Below are positions 26,140 to 34,298 of a DNA stretch of 64,000 nucleotides, piece by piece. The translations under genes and the position numbers were made by a program. Within the stretch, counting starts at the first letter, position 1. The number at the start of each line of letters is the position of its first letter. The stretch comes from Myceligenerans crystallogenes. Lineage in GTDB: Bacteria > Actinomycetota > Actinomycetes > Actinomycetales > Cellulomonadaceae. The notes under the pieces were generated by a model that ran no database searches, was not told the origin of the DNA, and saw nothing but the letters and a program-made list of their open reading frames with translations. The stretch is from positions 62,001 to 126,000 of the forward strand of contig NZ_BAAANL010000007.1 in assembly GCF_039529775.1 (NCBI RefSeq), given 5' to 3'.

Positions 26140-29034
26140 ATGCCCCAGGTGATCATCCCCTCCGAGGTGCCATCCCTGGACGGCAGCGTCCGATCACAGG
26201 CCTACGCCTTCCTCGACAAGCTCCGCAGGGACGACACCCTCCCCAGCCTGCACATCGAGCCCATGAAGCAGGCCGCGGACCGGCGCGTCCGGACGGGCCG
26301 GGTGAGCCAGTTCTGGCGTGCGGTCCTGGTCAAGCTCACCGGGTCCGACGACGAACCGCGGTACGTCTATCTGGGCACGTTCCCGCACGACGACGCGATC
26401 GCGTACGCCCGCGGCGTCATCTTCCAGCGGAACCCGCGGACGGGCGTCGCGGAGGTCATCCGGGTCGATCCTGACCCTGCCGGCCTGGCCGGCATCGAAT
26501 CCACGCCCGGCCCCGACGCCGCCCCGCCCGCCGTCCCGGGCCCGCCCACGGGTACTTCCCCCGCCCCGATCCTGCAGGTCCATGGCGTCACCTTCGAGGA
26601 CCTCCTCGACCTCGGCATCGACAGCCAGGTCGCGCACCAGGCACTGCTCGCCGCCGACGAGACCCAGCTGCTCGAGGTCGCGCTGGCCGCCCCGTCGAAG
26701 CTCCAGTCCGACGCCCTCCTCCTGCTCGGCGACGGGTCGACGCCGGCCCAGGTCCGCGCGTCCTACGCCGTCGGCCCGGTCGCTGCGGACGCGACTCCCG
26801 ACACCGACGACGACCTGATCGACGCCCTCGACCACCCCGCCTCGCGCATGCAGTTCGCGTACCTCGAGGACGACGACGACCTCCGGGCCGCCATCGAGGA
26901 CGAGGACTTCGCCCGGTGGCGCGTGTTCCTCCACCCCGAGCAGCGGAAGTACGCGGAGGCTCGCACGAACGGGGCCTTCCGCCTCTCCGGCGGAGCCGGA
27001 ACCGGGAAGACGGTCGTCCTGCTCCACCGCGCCCGCCACCTGCACCGCGCGAACCCGTCGGCCCGCATCCTGCTGACGACCTACAACAAGACCCTGGCGA
27101 AGGCACTGCAGGACAACCTGCTGACCCTCGACAAGACCCTGCGGCTCGCCAAGAAGCCGGGCGATCCGGGCATCTACATCGGCACCATCGACGCGGTGTC
27201 GTGGCACCTGGTCCTCAAGGGTGCGGACCACGGCCTGGACGTCGCCGCCGCCACGTCCGCGGTCCTCGGCCACACCCGTGCCGACGTCGTCCCGGCGACC
27301 AAGGACGGTTCCTGGAAGGCAGCCGTCCGGCAGGCGGGTCAGAAGCTCCCCGAGTCGCTCCGGAACGAGGACTTCCTCGCCTCGGAGTACGCGACCGTCG
27401 TCGTCCCCGCGTACATCACCGCCCGCGACGTGTACCTCCGCACCCAGCGCCCCGGACGCGGCGTTTCCCTCGGCAGGGCCCAGCGCAACGCGGTGTGGGA
27501 CGTCGTCGACGCCTACCGGACCGCGGCGGCGCGCGCCGGCACGACCGACTACGACGAGAAGGCCATGATCGCCGCGACGGCGCTCGACGCCGCCGCGGAA
27601 CGCGGCGGTGCCCGCCTCGCCGACCACGTCCTGGTCGACGAGGCCCAGGACCTCACCCCTGCCCGCGTCCTCCTGCTGCGCGCCCTCGTGGCCCCCGGCC
27701 CGGACGACCTGTTCCTCGCCGAGGACTCCCTGCAGCGCATCTACTCCCCGCGGATCGTGCTCTCGCGGCACGGCATCCGCGTGACCGGCCGCTCGCGCCG
27801 CCTCACGCTCAACTACCGCACCACGGCCCAGAACCTCGGCTACGCCTCGGGCATCCTGTCCGGTCGGGAGGTCGTGGGGATGGACGACGACGTCGACGAC
27901 GCCGACGGGCTCCGCTCGTCCCGCTCCGGGCCGCCGCCCACCGCCGACGGCTACGACACCCTCGAGAAGGCGTTCGACGCCGCGGCCGACCGGGTCGAGA
28001 ACTGGCTGGAGGCCGGCGAACCGGCCGAGACCATCGCCGTCCTGCTCCGGAGCTCGAACGAGGCGACCATGATCGTCTCCGAGCTCTCCCGGCGCGGCCT
28101 GCCGGTCCAGTACGTCGGTGCGAAGGACCAGCCCAGGGCCGGTCGCGTCGTCGCGATGACCATGCATCGCTCGAAGGGCATGGAGTTCCGCAGCGTGCTC
28201 GTGTTCGGGACGACGACGCGGTCCGCGTCGGCGGTCGACCGCCTGCCCGACGGCGACCGGCCCGACGCACTGCAACGGGAACGGTCGCTGCTCTACGTGG
28301 CGACGACACGGGCGCGGGACAACCTCGCCCTCGTGTGGGACGGCGACCGGAGCGAACTGCTGCCGGAGTGGGGTCCGGGGCGCGCTCCGGCCGGCGCCAC
28401 GATCGCCGGGACCGAGGTCCCGGACGCCCATGCGGCGCTCGCCCGCGAGATGCACGACACCGTCGGTCACTCCCTCGCCGAGATCGCTCTGAGCGCGTCC
28501 GCGCTGGAGGTCGCGGCAGGGACCGATCCCGCCGTCCGCGAACTCCTCGCGAGCATCCGCGCGGCAGCCCGACGCGCGGGACACGAGCTCCGTGGCATCC
28601 TGGCCAGCCTCCGCACGGGAGCCGAGGGCCGCGCCACGGTCTCCTTCGCCGACCTCACCGACCATCTGACCCGCCTGAGGGCCCAAGGCGCCCGTATCAC
28701 CAGCAACGTCGTCGTCACCCACGGCGCCTCGGCCGACGCCGCCCTGGCTCGCGCCTGCTACCGCATCGTCCAGGAGTCGGTCACCAACGCCCTCAAACAC
28801 GCCCCCGGCCTCCCGATCGACATCACCCTCCGCGGCGCCCCCACCACGGGAGTCACCCTTGTCGTCCGGAACCCGCTGCCAGCCGTTGCGCCTGCCGGGT
28901 CGACGACGGGCTCCGGCTCGGGCATCGAAGGGATGACCGCTCGCGCGACGGAACTCGGCGGAACCCTCTCCGCCCGCGCCGCAGCCGGACGATTCATCGT
29001 CAATGCTCGGCTCCCATGGCGCGGCGCGCGATAA
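26140..29034 (+). CDS. RelE-like / UvrD-type helicase / histidine-kinase fusion protein
   Basis: 964 residues in one uninterrupted frame. Residues 1-92 resemble the RelE/ParE-like N-terminal domain found on some UvrD-type helicases (RTGRVSQFWRAVLVKL, YLGTFPHDDAIAYA). Residues ~260-745 form an SF1 helicase: Walker A LSGGAGTGKTVVLL (K290), VDEAQDL (D500-E501), LNYRTT, TMHRSKGMEFRSVLVFG and motif VI LLYVATTRARDNLAL. Residues ~765-964 form a HisKA_3 plus ATPase module: AREMHDTVGHSLAE (H772), SVTNALKHA (N883), GSGSGIEGMTARA. This last part is collinear with the kinase encoded at 23825-25330. There are no membrane segments. The start at 26140 lies 8 nt after a TACTCT -10-like box, suggesting a leaderless mRNA; 26089 is an open alternative. 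Function is unknown. Confidence 0.9.
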   Translation: MPQVIIPSEVPSLDGSVRSQAYAFLDKLRRDDTLPSLHIEPMKQAADRRVRTGRVSQFWRAVLVKLTGSDDEPRYVYLGTFPHDDAIAYARGVIFQRNPRTGVAEVIRVDPDPAGLAGIESTPGPDAAPPAVPGPPTGTSPAPILQVHGVTFEDLLDLGIDSQVAHQALLAADETQLLEVALAAPSKLQSDALLLLGDGSTPAQVRASYAVGPVAADATPDTDDDLIDALDHPASRMQFAYLEDDDDLRAAIEDEDFARWRVFLHPEQRKYAEARTNGAFRLSGGAGTGKTVVLLHRARHLHRANPSARILLTTYNKTLAKALQDNLLTLDKTLRLAKKPGDPGIYIGTIDAVSWHLVLKGADHGLDVAAATSAVLGHTRADVVPATKDGSWKAAVRQAGQKLPESLRNEDFLASEYATVVVPAYITARDVYLRTQRPGRGVSLGRAQRNAVWDVVDAYRTAAARAGTTDYDEKAMIAATALDAAAERGGARLADHVLVDEAQDLTPARVLLLRALVAPGPDDLFLAEDSLQRIYSPRIVLSRHGIRVTGRSRRLTLNYRTTAQNLGYASGILSGREVVGMDDDVDDADGLRSSRSGPPPTADGYDTLEKAFDAAADRVENWLEAGEPAETIAVLLRSSNEATMIVSELSRRGLPVQYVGAKDQPRAGRVVAMTMHRSKGMEFRSVLVFGTTTRSASAVDRLPDGDRPDALQRERSLLYVATTRARDNLALVWDGDRSELLPEWGPGRAPAGATIAGTEVPDAHAALAREMHDTVGHSLAEIALSASALEVAAGTDPAVRELLASIRAAARRAGHELRGILASLRTGAEGRATVSFADLTDHLTRLRAQGARITSNVVVTHGASADAALARACYRIVQESVTNALKHAPGLPIDITLRGAPTTGVTLVVRNPLPAVAPAGSTTGSGSGIEGMTARATELGGTLSARAAAGRFIVNARLPWRGAR

Positions 29035-29111
29035 TCGCCGCAGCCGCGTCGATCCCAGTCTTCAACGTGCACTCCATCGGAATCTTTGCCCGGCGCTCCG
29101 TCGGACTGTTC

Positions 29112-29117
29112 TAGAAT
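29112..29117 (+). promoter_or_regulatory. -10 box TAGAAT, leaderless promoter
   Basis: TAGAAT ends 7 nt before the GTG at 29125, the distance expected when the start codon is the first transcribed base. A possible -35 element (TTGCCC, 29086-29091) is 20 bp away, rather far. It gives the XRE-ImmA gene its own promoter, separate from the helicase gene. Confidence 0.5.
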
Positions 29118-29124
29118 CGAACTC

Positions 29125-30243
29125 GTGACTATCGACGTGCGTGTCCTGGGCCAGCGAATCGCCGACGCCCGGTTGCGTGCTGGTCTGACGCAGGCTCAAC
29201 TTGCCGCCGAAGTCAGCCTTGATCGTTCCGCGCTCGCGAAGATCGAGATCGGGGACCGGCGGGTCACCGCCCTTGAACTGTCCCGGATCTCTGCCGCTGT
29301 CGACGAGCGCCTCGAATGGTTCTTCCAGGAAGTTCCGCAGGCGATTGCTTCTCATCGCAACCTCCTTGACCCCGGCGGCGCAAGCCCGGCGATCGACAGG
29401 GCTGTCGAACGCCGGGTGCGTGAGGTGGAGTTCGTGGCGAGCGCCGGCTCCGGCCTCGATCTACCCGTACTGGAATCGCGTGAGATGCCAGCCAACGCCG
29501 AGGCGGCAGAAGAGTTGGCGGCCGAGGCACGCGCGCTGCTTGACGTTCCGGCCGATGGCCCCCTGCACATGCTCGAGCGCTATGTCAGCAAGGCCGGGAT
29601 CCTGCCGTTCGTCGTCGACCTCGGCCCGGACTCCGCAGATGCCGCGTCGATCCTTCTTGAGCGTGGGGCGGTAGTCGTCGTCAACGGCTCGCTGAAGGTC
29701 GGGCGACGGCGACTATCGCTGGCCCATGAACTCGGGCACGTGCTGGTGGCAGACGAGTACTCAGTGGACTGGCGTGTGGCTTCGGAAGATTCCGTGGCCC
29801 GGCGAGAGGGCCGGATCGATCGTTTCGCCCGAGCCCTTCTGCTGCCTGCCAAAGACCTTCATGCGCGTTGGCCCCGCGAGGCCGAGGGTTCGGACGGGGA
29901 ACTTCGAACGGCCGCAGTGCGACTAGGCAGTGAGTACCGCGTCGACATGGCGACCCTGGCTCGCCGCCTCCAAGAGCTTGACCTGGTCGGGCCGAGCGAT
30001 GCTGCAGCAGTCCGCGCCGTGCGCACCGTCCGGGCCGACATCGAAGAACTGAATCTCGTCGTCGCCGACGAGCTTCCGGTCGACCACATGGCAAGGGAGT
30101 ACATCGCCGCCGTCCTGCGCCTCTACCGCTCAGAACTCATCAGCCAGGCCCGCACCCTGGAACTGCTCTTCGGCGCCTGGACCGTCGCCGATCTCCCGAT
30201 CCTGCCGATGCGGTCGGCCGAAGAGATCTGGCAGTACGTCTGA
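29125..30243 (+). CDS. XRE-family regulator with ImmA/IrrE metallopeptidase domain
   Basis: 372 residues from GTG 29125. The N-terminal helix-turn-helix is about 8-60 (RIADARLRAGLTQAQLAAEV, then LDRSALAKIEIGDRRVTALE). The C-terminal ImmA/IrrE domain has the zinc motif LSLAHELGHVLVADE (H201, E202, H205) and IDRFARALLLPA. Proteins of this design cleave a repressor or act as metalloprotease-regulated switches in phage-linked and DNA-damage responses. The stop overlaps the next gene's ATG (TGATG), so the two are coupled. Together they look like a toxin-antitoxin or stress-switch pair; which partner restrains which cannot be read from the sequence. Confidence 0.9.
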   Translation: MTIDVRVLGQRIADARLRAGLTQAQLAAEVSLDRSALAKIEIGDRRVTALELSRISAAVDERLEWFFQEVPQAIASHRNLLDPGGASPAIDRAVERRVREVEFVASAGSGLDLPVLESREMPANAEAAEELAAEARALLDVPADGPLHMLERYVSKAGILPFVVDLGPDSADAASILLERGAVVVVNGSLKVGRRRLSLAHELGHVLVADEYSVDWRVASEDSVARREGRIDRFARALLLPAKDLHARWPREAEGSDGELRTAAVRLGSEYRVDMATLARRLQELDLVGPSDAAAVRAVRTVRADIEELNLVVADELPVDHMAREYIAAVLRLYRSELISQARTLELLFGAWTVADLPILPMRSAEEIWQYV

Positions 30244-30773
30244 TGCCCGAGGAGATCGTCATCGACACCGGTCCGCTCAGCGTCTTCGCCGAGGCGGGCT
30301 GGCTAGGGATGCTCCGGGCCGTCGCAGATGACCGCGCGGTCGTCATCACGGATGTCGTCCAGGCGGAACTACGCGAAGGCACACCGGCCCATCAGCATCT
30401 GCACACCGTCCTGGACGCCGGGTGGATCACCTGCCGGCCGTTGACGTCGGCCGCCGAGATCGGCGCCTACCAGCATTTCGCCGGGTTCCTCGTAAGCGGC
30501 AACCACAACCAGGGCGAGGCCTCGGTGCTCGCGTACGCACAGGTACACGGCGCGCTCGCGATCGTGGACGACGGTGCCGCCCGCAAGCACGCGAAGAACT
30601 CCCAGCTGAACTTCCAGGGCACGCTGGCACTCCTCTGCGAAGCCGTCCGTCGCGGAACGGCGTCCATCGAGATGATCTCGACGATCGCAGACCACATGCT
30701 GGAAACGGAGTACCGCCTCCCCTTCGGCCCCGGCGAATTCGCCGACTGGGCGAAAACGCACGACCTCGTCTGA
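30243..30773 (+). CDS. PIN-domain-like nuclease/toxin
   Basis: 176 residues. Acidic residues fall at the positions expected for a PIN ribonuclease: D8 (EIVIDTGPLSVF), a mid-protein Glu (NHNQGEASVLAYAQVHG) and the paired Asp of AIVDDGAARKHAK. PIN proteins cut RNA and are commonly toxins held in check by a partner, here probably the XRE-ImmA protein encoded 1 nt out of frame upstream. The length is above the 130-140 residues of typical VapC toxins; the extra C-terminal part (about 125-176) is helical and ends in a short hydrophilic tail. Confidence 0.8.
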   Translation: MPEEIVIDTGPLSVFAEAGWLGMLRAVADDRAVVITDVVQAELREGTPAHQHLHTVLDAGWITCRPLTSAAEIGAYQHFAGFLVSGNHNQGEASVLAYAQVHGALAIVDDGAARKHAKNSQLNFQGTLALLCEAVRRGTASIEMISTIADHMLETEYRLPFGPGEFADWAKTHDLV

Positions 30774-30883
30774 GCGCCGCGGTTCGATCTGCACCGTAAC
30801 TGTGAAGGGCACTCACCTCGCCCATCGACGTCCCGCCCGAACTCGGCACCCTCGTACGCGACGGCGAGGAGATCACGTTCCTG

Positions 30884-31012
30884 ATGCCCACGTTCCTCAC
30901 CGCCGCTGAACTCGAGTTCAAGCTCGACGAGGGAACCGACGCGCTGCTGGACCGGCTGTCCGCCGCAGGGCTGTCGCCGGTGCTCGACTCGGGGCGGCCG
31001 AGCACGACTTGA
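30884..31012 (+). CDS. Small orphan frame, possible gene remnant
   Basis: A frame with coding-like composition is open from 30806 (after a TGA at 30803) to a TGA at 31010-31012, giving RDGEEITFLMPTFLTAAELE and LLDRLSAAGLSPVLDSG. The first ATG is 30884, which would give 42 residues; no start codon precedes it although the frame looks protein-like from about 30818. This suggests a truncated gene whose 5' part is lost, or a very small protein. No family recognised. The rest of the 277-bp spacer shows nothing clear. Confidence 0.3.
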   Translation: MPTFLTAAELEFKLDEGTDALLDRLSAAGLSPVLDSGRPSTT

Positions 31013-31050
31013 ACCGAGCCCTGCACCGCCACGATCACAGTGAACCCAGG

Positions 31051-31698
31051 TCACGGTTCCACCAGCCCTGCCCGGATGGCGTACCGGGTCATCTCGGTCC
31101 GGTCCCGCATCCCGAGCTTGGTCAGGATGTTCGAGCGGTGCCGTTCCACGGTCTTGTGGCTGATCACCAGCTCGGCGGCGATCTGTCGCGAGGTGTGGCC
31201 CTCGGCGATGAGCTTGATCACCTCTTCCTCACGCGGGGTGAGCAGCGCCCGGGGCATCCGGTCCCCCCGGCGCATCCGTTCGAGATAGTCCCGCACCAGG
31301 GTTCCCGCGACACCCGCGTACAGGAACGGCTCGCCACGCATCGCGGCGTGACAGGCCGCCACGAGGTCCTCGTCCGCGGCGGACTTGAGGACGTACCCGC
31401 TGGCGCCGGCCTTGAGCGCGGCGAAGAAGTACTGCTCGTTGTCGTGCATCGACAGGATCAGCGTGCGCACCTCCGGGACCCGCTGGGAGATCTCCCGGGC
31501 GGCCTGCAGCCCGGTCAGCCGGGGCATCGACACGTCGAGCACGGCGAGGTCGGGACGGGTCGAGCGCGAGAGCTCGACCGCCTCGGCGCCGTCGGCCGCC
31601 TCCGCGACGACCTCGAGGTCGGGTTCCGACTCCAGGATCCTGCGTACGCCGCTGCGCACGAGCGTGTGGTCGTCGGCCAGCAGGATGCGCACCGTCAT
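31051..31698 (-). CDS. NarL/LuxR-type response regulator
   Basis: 215 residues. Receiver domain MTVRILLADDHTLVRSGVRR with D9/D10 and phospho-acceptor D55 (LAVLDVSMPRLTG), and lysine in GYVLKSA. LuxR-type helix-turn-helix near the C-terminus: LTPREEEVIKLIAEGHTSRQ, then SHKTVERHRSNILTKLGM. The ATG overlaps the kinase stop by 4 nt, so kinase and regulator are coupled. The regulated genes are unknown; the adjacent transporter and CBS gene are candidates. Confidence 0.94.
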   Translation of the reverse strand: MTVRILLADDHTLVRSGVRRILESEPDLEVVAEAADGAEAVELSRSTRPDLAVLDVSMPRLTGLQAAREISQRVPEVRTLILSMHDNEQYFFAALKAGASGYVLKSAADEDLVAACHAAMRGEPFLYAGVAGTLVRDYLERMRRGDRMPRALLTPREEEVIKLIAEGHTSRQIAAELVISHKTVERHRSNILTKLGMRDRTEMTRYAIRAGLVEP

Positions 31699-32699
31699 GA
31701 ACTCACGCTCGCCGGCTGAGGCGCAGACAGGGGCAGCCTGAGCAGCACCTCCGTGCCGCCGGGCCCGCCGCCGGGCCCGGCACGGCCCGTCGCGCGCACG
31801 ACGAGGTCACCGCCGACCATCTGGGCGCGTTCCAGCATCCCCTGGATCCCGGCGCCCATCGCACCCTCCCTGATCCCGACGCCGTCGTCGGCGACCCGCA
31901 GCTCGAGAGCACCGCCCGACACGGCGAGGCCGAGATCGACGGCCGTCGCCCGCGCGTGGCGGACGACGTTCGTGAGCGCTTCCTGAGCCACCCGGTAGAT
32001 CACCAGCTCACTCTCGGACGGCAGCTCCGGGACGACGGACGGCAGGTGGCGGCGCACCTGCGGCCCGTTGCGCGCGGACGTGTCACGTGCCAGGCCGGCC
32101 AGTGCGCTGGTCAGCCCGAGGTCGGTCAGGTCGCCGGGCCGCAGACGCTGCGAGATCCGGCGCACCTCCTCCAGGCTCGTGCGAGTCGTGTCCCGCAGCC
32201 CGTCGAGCTCGGCCCGGACCCGCTCAGGAGCCATGTCCTTGACGTACCGCAGCCCGAGCAGAACCGCCGTCAGGCTCTGCCCCACCTCGTCGTGCAGCTC
32301 CTGGGCGATGCGCTGCCGTTCCGCCTCCTGCGCCTGCAGGGCGCGGGCCGTGCTCGTCGAACGTTCCACCTCGAGCCGCTCCAGCATCGCGTTGAAACCG
32401 CGCACCAGTGCGCGGGCCGGCCCTGAGGCAGCCTCGTCCAGGCGCAGGCCCGGGTATCGCAGGTCGATCTTCGTCGTCACGGCCGTCAACCGGTCCAGCG
32501 GACGCAGCAAGGACCGCAGTAACGCACCGTTGACCAGCACGATCACGGTCAGTCCGAACAACAGCACGACGAACTCCGACAGCAAGGGCTGGCGCGAGAC
32601 GGTGGCCGGGGACAGTGCCAGTGCGAGGGTTCCCGCGAGGAACACCGCACCGTTGATCAGGCAGACCCGCCAGAACAACGGCATCGACAAGCGAGACAT
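31695..32699 (-). CDS. HAMP-containing NarL-type histidine kinase
   Basis: 334 residues from the ATG at 32699, which has GGTGG upstream; a GTG at 32708 is also open. Two membrane helices (about 9-29 and 42-62) leave only a short loop outside, followed by a HAMP-like linker (63-115). The HisKA_3 domain has H136 in RIAQELHDEVGQSLTAV, and the ATPase domain has EALTNVVRHA and DDGVGIREGAMGAGIQGM. The tiny external loop suggests sensing within the membrane or by another protein. It is coupled to the response regulator gene. Confidence 0.92.
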   Translation of the reverse strand: MSRLSMPLFWRVCLINGAVFLAGTLALALSPATVSRQPLLSEFVVLLFGLTVIVLVNGALLRSLLRPLDRLTAVTTKIDLRYPGLRLDEAASGPARALVRGFNAMLERLEVERSTSTARALQAQEAERQRIAQELHDEVGQSLTAVLLGLRYVKDMAPERVRAELDGLRDTTRTSLEEVRRISQRLRPGDLTDLGLTSALAGLARDTSARNGPQVRRHLPSVVPELPSESELVIYRVAQEALTNVVRHARATAVDLGLAVSGGALELRVADDGVGIREGAMGAGIQGMLERAQMVGGDLVVRATGRAGPGGGPGGTEVLLRLPLSAPQPASVSS

Positions 32700-32733
32700 G
32701 TGATCCACCCTTCCGGTTCACCGCGCGTCAGAG

Positions 32734-32751
32734 ATGAGGGACAGACCTCAT
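32734..32751. promoter_or_regulatory. Inverted repeat upstream of the kinase-regulator pair
   Basis: ATGAGG and CCTCAT are perfect arms separated by 6 bp, 35 bp upstream of the kinase start. The position suits an autoregulatory operator. Arms of 6 bp are short, so chance is possible. Confidence 0.3.
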
Positions 32752-32887
32752 TGTCGTCCACCGTGCCTGCGGGCGACCGTGGTACATGGACCTGTCAGCG
32801 TTCACGATGCCCGTCGTCCTCGTCGCCGCCGCGGTGATCACCCGTCTTCTCGTGGATCTCGTCGAGGACCCTGACCCTGCGGCCGCC

Positions 32888-34174
32888 TCAGGCGAAGTAG
32901 CGCAGCCAGACGTAGATCCAGGCCATGAACGTGCTGAACACCGTCACGACGATGCCGTACCTGGTGAACTGCCAGAATGAGATCGGGTGCCCCGCCTTGG
33001 CGGCGATGCCGAGCGCGACGACGTTCGCGCTCGCGGCCACCGCGGTGCCGTTGCCGCCGAAGTCGGCGCCGAGGGCGAAGGCCCACCACAGGGCCTGGCT
33101 TGTCCGGGCGTCCGGCACCTCCGCCGCGAGACCTTCGACGATCGGCGCGAGCGCCGTCACGTAGGGAATGTTGTCGAAGAACGCGCCCAGCACGCTCGAA
33201 CCGAACAGGAGCGCGGTCGCCGCGCCGAAGTAGTTGTCACCGATGGCCTCGATCGCCCAGGTGCCGATCGCCGCGATCACACCCGTGTGCACCAGGCCCG
33301 CGACCATGACGAAGAGGCCGACGAAGAACACGAGGGTGCGCCACTCGATCTCCCGGAGCGCGTCGAGCGGGTCCGTCCGTGAGACCAGCAGCATCACGCC
33401 CGCACCGATCAGGGCGACGACCGAGGGCTCGATGTGCACCACGGCATGGAGGCTGAATGCGGTGATGACGCCGGCGAGCACGATCAGGCTGCGCACGAGC
33501 AGACCGGGGTCGGTGATGGCGCGCCGCTCCTGGAGCGCCATCACGTTGGCGACCCGCTCCGGGTCGTACTCGAACGACTTGCGGAACAGCAGACCGGTGA
33601 ACAGCACGAACGTGACGAACACGACGGCGACGACCGGCGCCATGTGCACGAGGAAGTCCGTGAACGTCAGCCCTGCGCGGCTGCCGATGATGATGTTGGG
33701 CGGATCCCCGATCAGGGTCGCGGCGCCACCGATGTTGGACGCCAGGATCTCGGCGATGATGAACGGCTGCGGCGAGATCCCCAGACGGCTGCACACGACG
33801 ATCGTGACCGGCGCGACGAGCATGATGATCGTCACGTTGTCGAGGACGGGCGAGGCGACCCCTGTGATCACCATGAGCATGACCATCAGCCGGTAGGGCC
33901 GGCCACGCGACATCTTGGCCGCCCAGATGCCGAGGTAGTCGAACAACCCCGTCTGCTTGATGACGCCGACGATGACCATCATCCCGAGCAGCAGGAAGAT
34001 GACCTCCCAGTCGATCCCCTCATGCGCCGCGTAGAACACCTCCGCCCCCGGCACGAGCCCAAGGACCGTCATCGCCCCGGCCGCGACCAGCACGACCTTG
34101 ACCTTGCTCACCTTCTCGGTGGCGATGAACACGAAGGCGACCAGGAAGATGCCGAGCGCCAGCGCGCCGGTCAT
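32888..34174 (-). CDS. ArsB/NhaD (SLC13/IT superfamily) ion transporter
   Basis: 428 residues, almost wholly hydrophobic with about ten or more membrane helices. The repeated family motifs are present: LDNVTIIMLVAPVTIVVC with NIGGAATLIGDPPNIIIG in the first half and FFDNIPYVTALAPI with GADFGGNGTAVAASANVVALG in the second. These are the inverted-topology re-entrant segments of ArsB/P-protein/NhaD transporters. No neighbouring arsenic genes (arsR, arsC, arsA) are seen, so an arsenite role is unsupported; a sodium/proton or organic-anion role is equally possible. The CBS-domain gene lies upstream on the same strand. Confidence 0.88.
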   Translation of the reverse strand: MTGALALGIFLVAFVFIATEKVSKVKVVLVAAGAMTVLGLVPGAEVFYAAHEGIDWEVIFLLLGMMVIVGVIKQTGLFDYLGIWAAKMSRGRPYRLMVMLMVITGVASPVLDNVTIIMLVAPVTIVVCSRLGISPQPFIIAEILASNIGGAATLIGDPPNIIIGSRAGLTFTDFLVHMAPVVAVVFVTFVLFTGLLFRKSFEYDPERVANVMALQERRAITDPGLLVRSLIVLAGVITAFSLHAVVHIEPSVVALIGAGVMLLVSRTDPLDALREIEWRTLVFFVGLFVMVAGLVHTGVIAAIGTWAIEAIGDNYFGAATALLFGSSVLGAFFDNIPYVTALAPIVEGLAAEVPDARTSQALWWAFALGADFGGNGTAVAASANVVALGIAAKAGHPISFWQFTRYGIVVTVFSTFMAWIYVWLRYFA

Positions 34175-34298
34175 GGCTTGGACCCGGGCGGTCCGGCGGT
34201 ACCAGCTGTTTTCAGGCGCACGAAGTCTTCCTCTTGGCTCGGGAGAACCGACCAGGTCGGCGTGGGTGGTGAAGGTCTACGGGACGGCGGCGGCGGAG

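Noticed and set aside
32786..32980. 64-codon plus-strand frame after the kinase gene
   Set aside because: Its second half is antisense to the transporter gene and the hydrophobic first half has no ribosome site; probably chance.
32888..34174. Arsenite-resistance assignment for the transporter
   Set aside because: The family also includes sodium/proton antiporters, and no arsR, arsC or arsA lies nearby, so only the superfamily is named.
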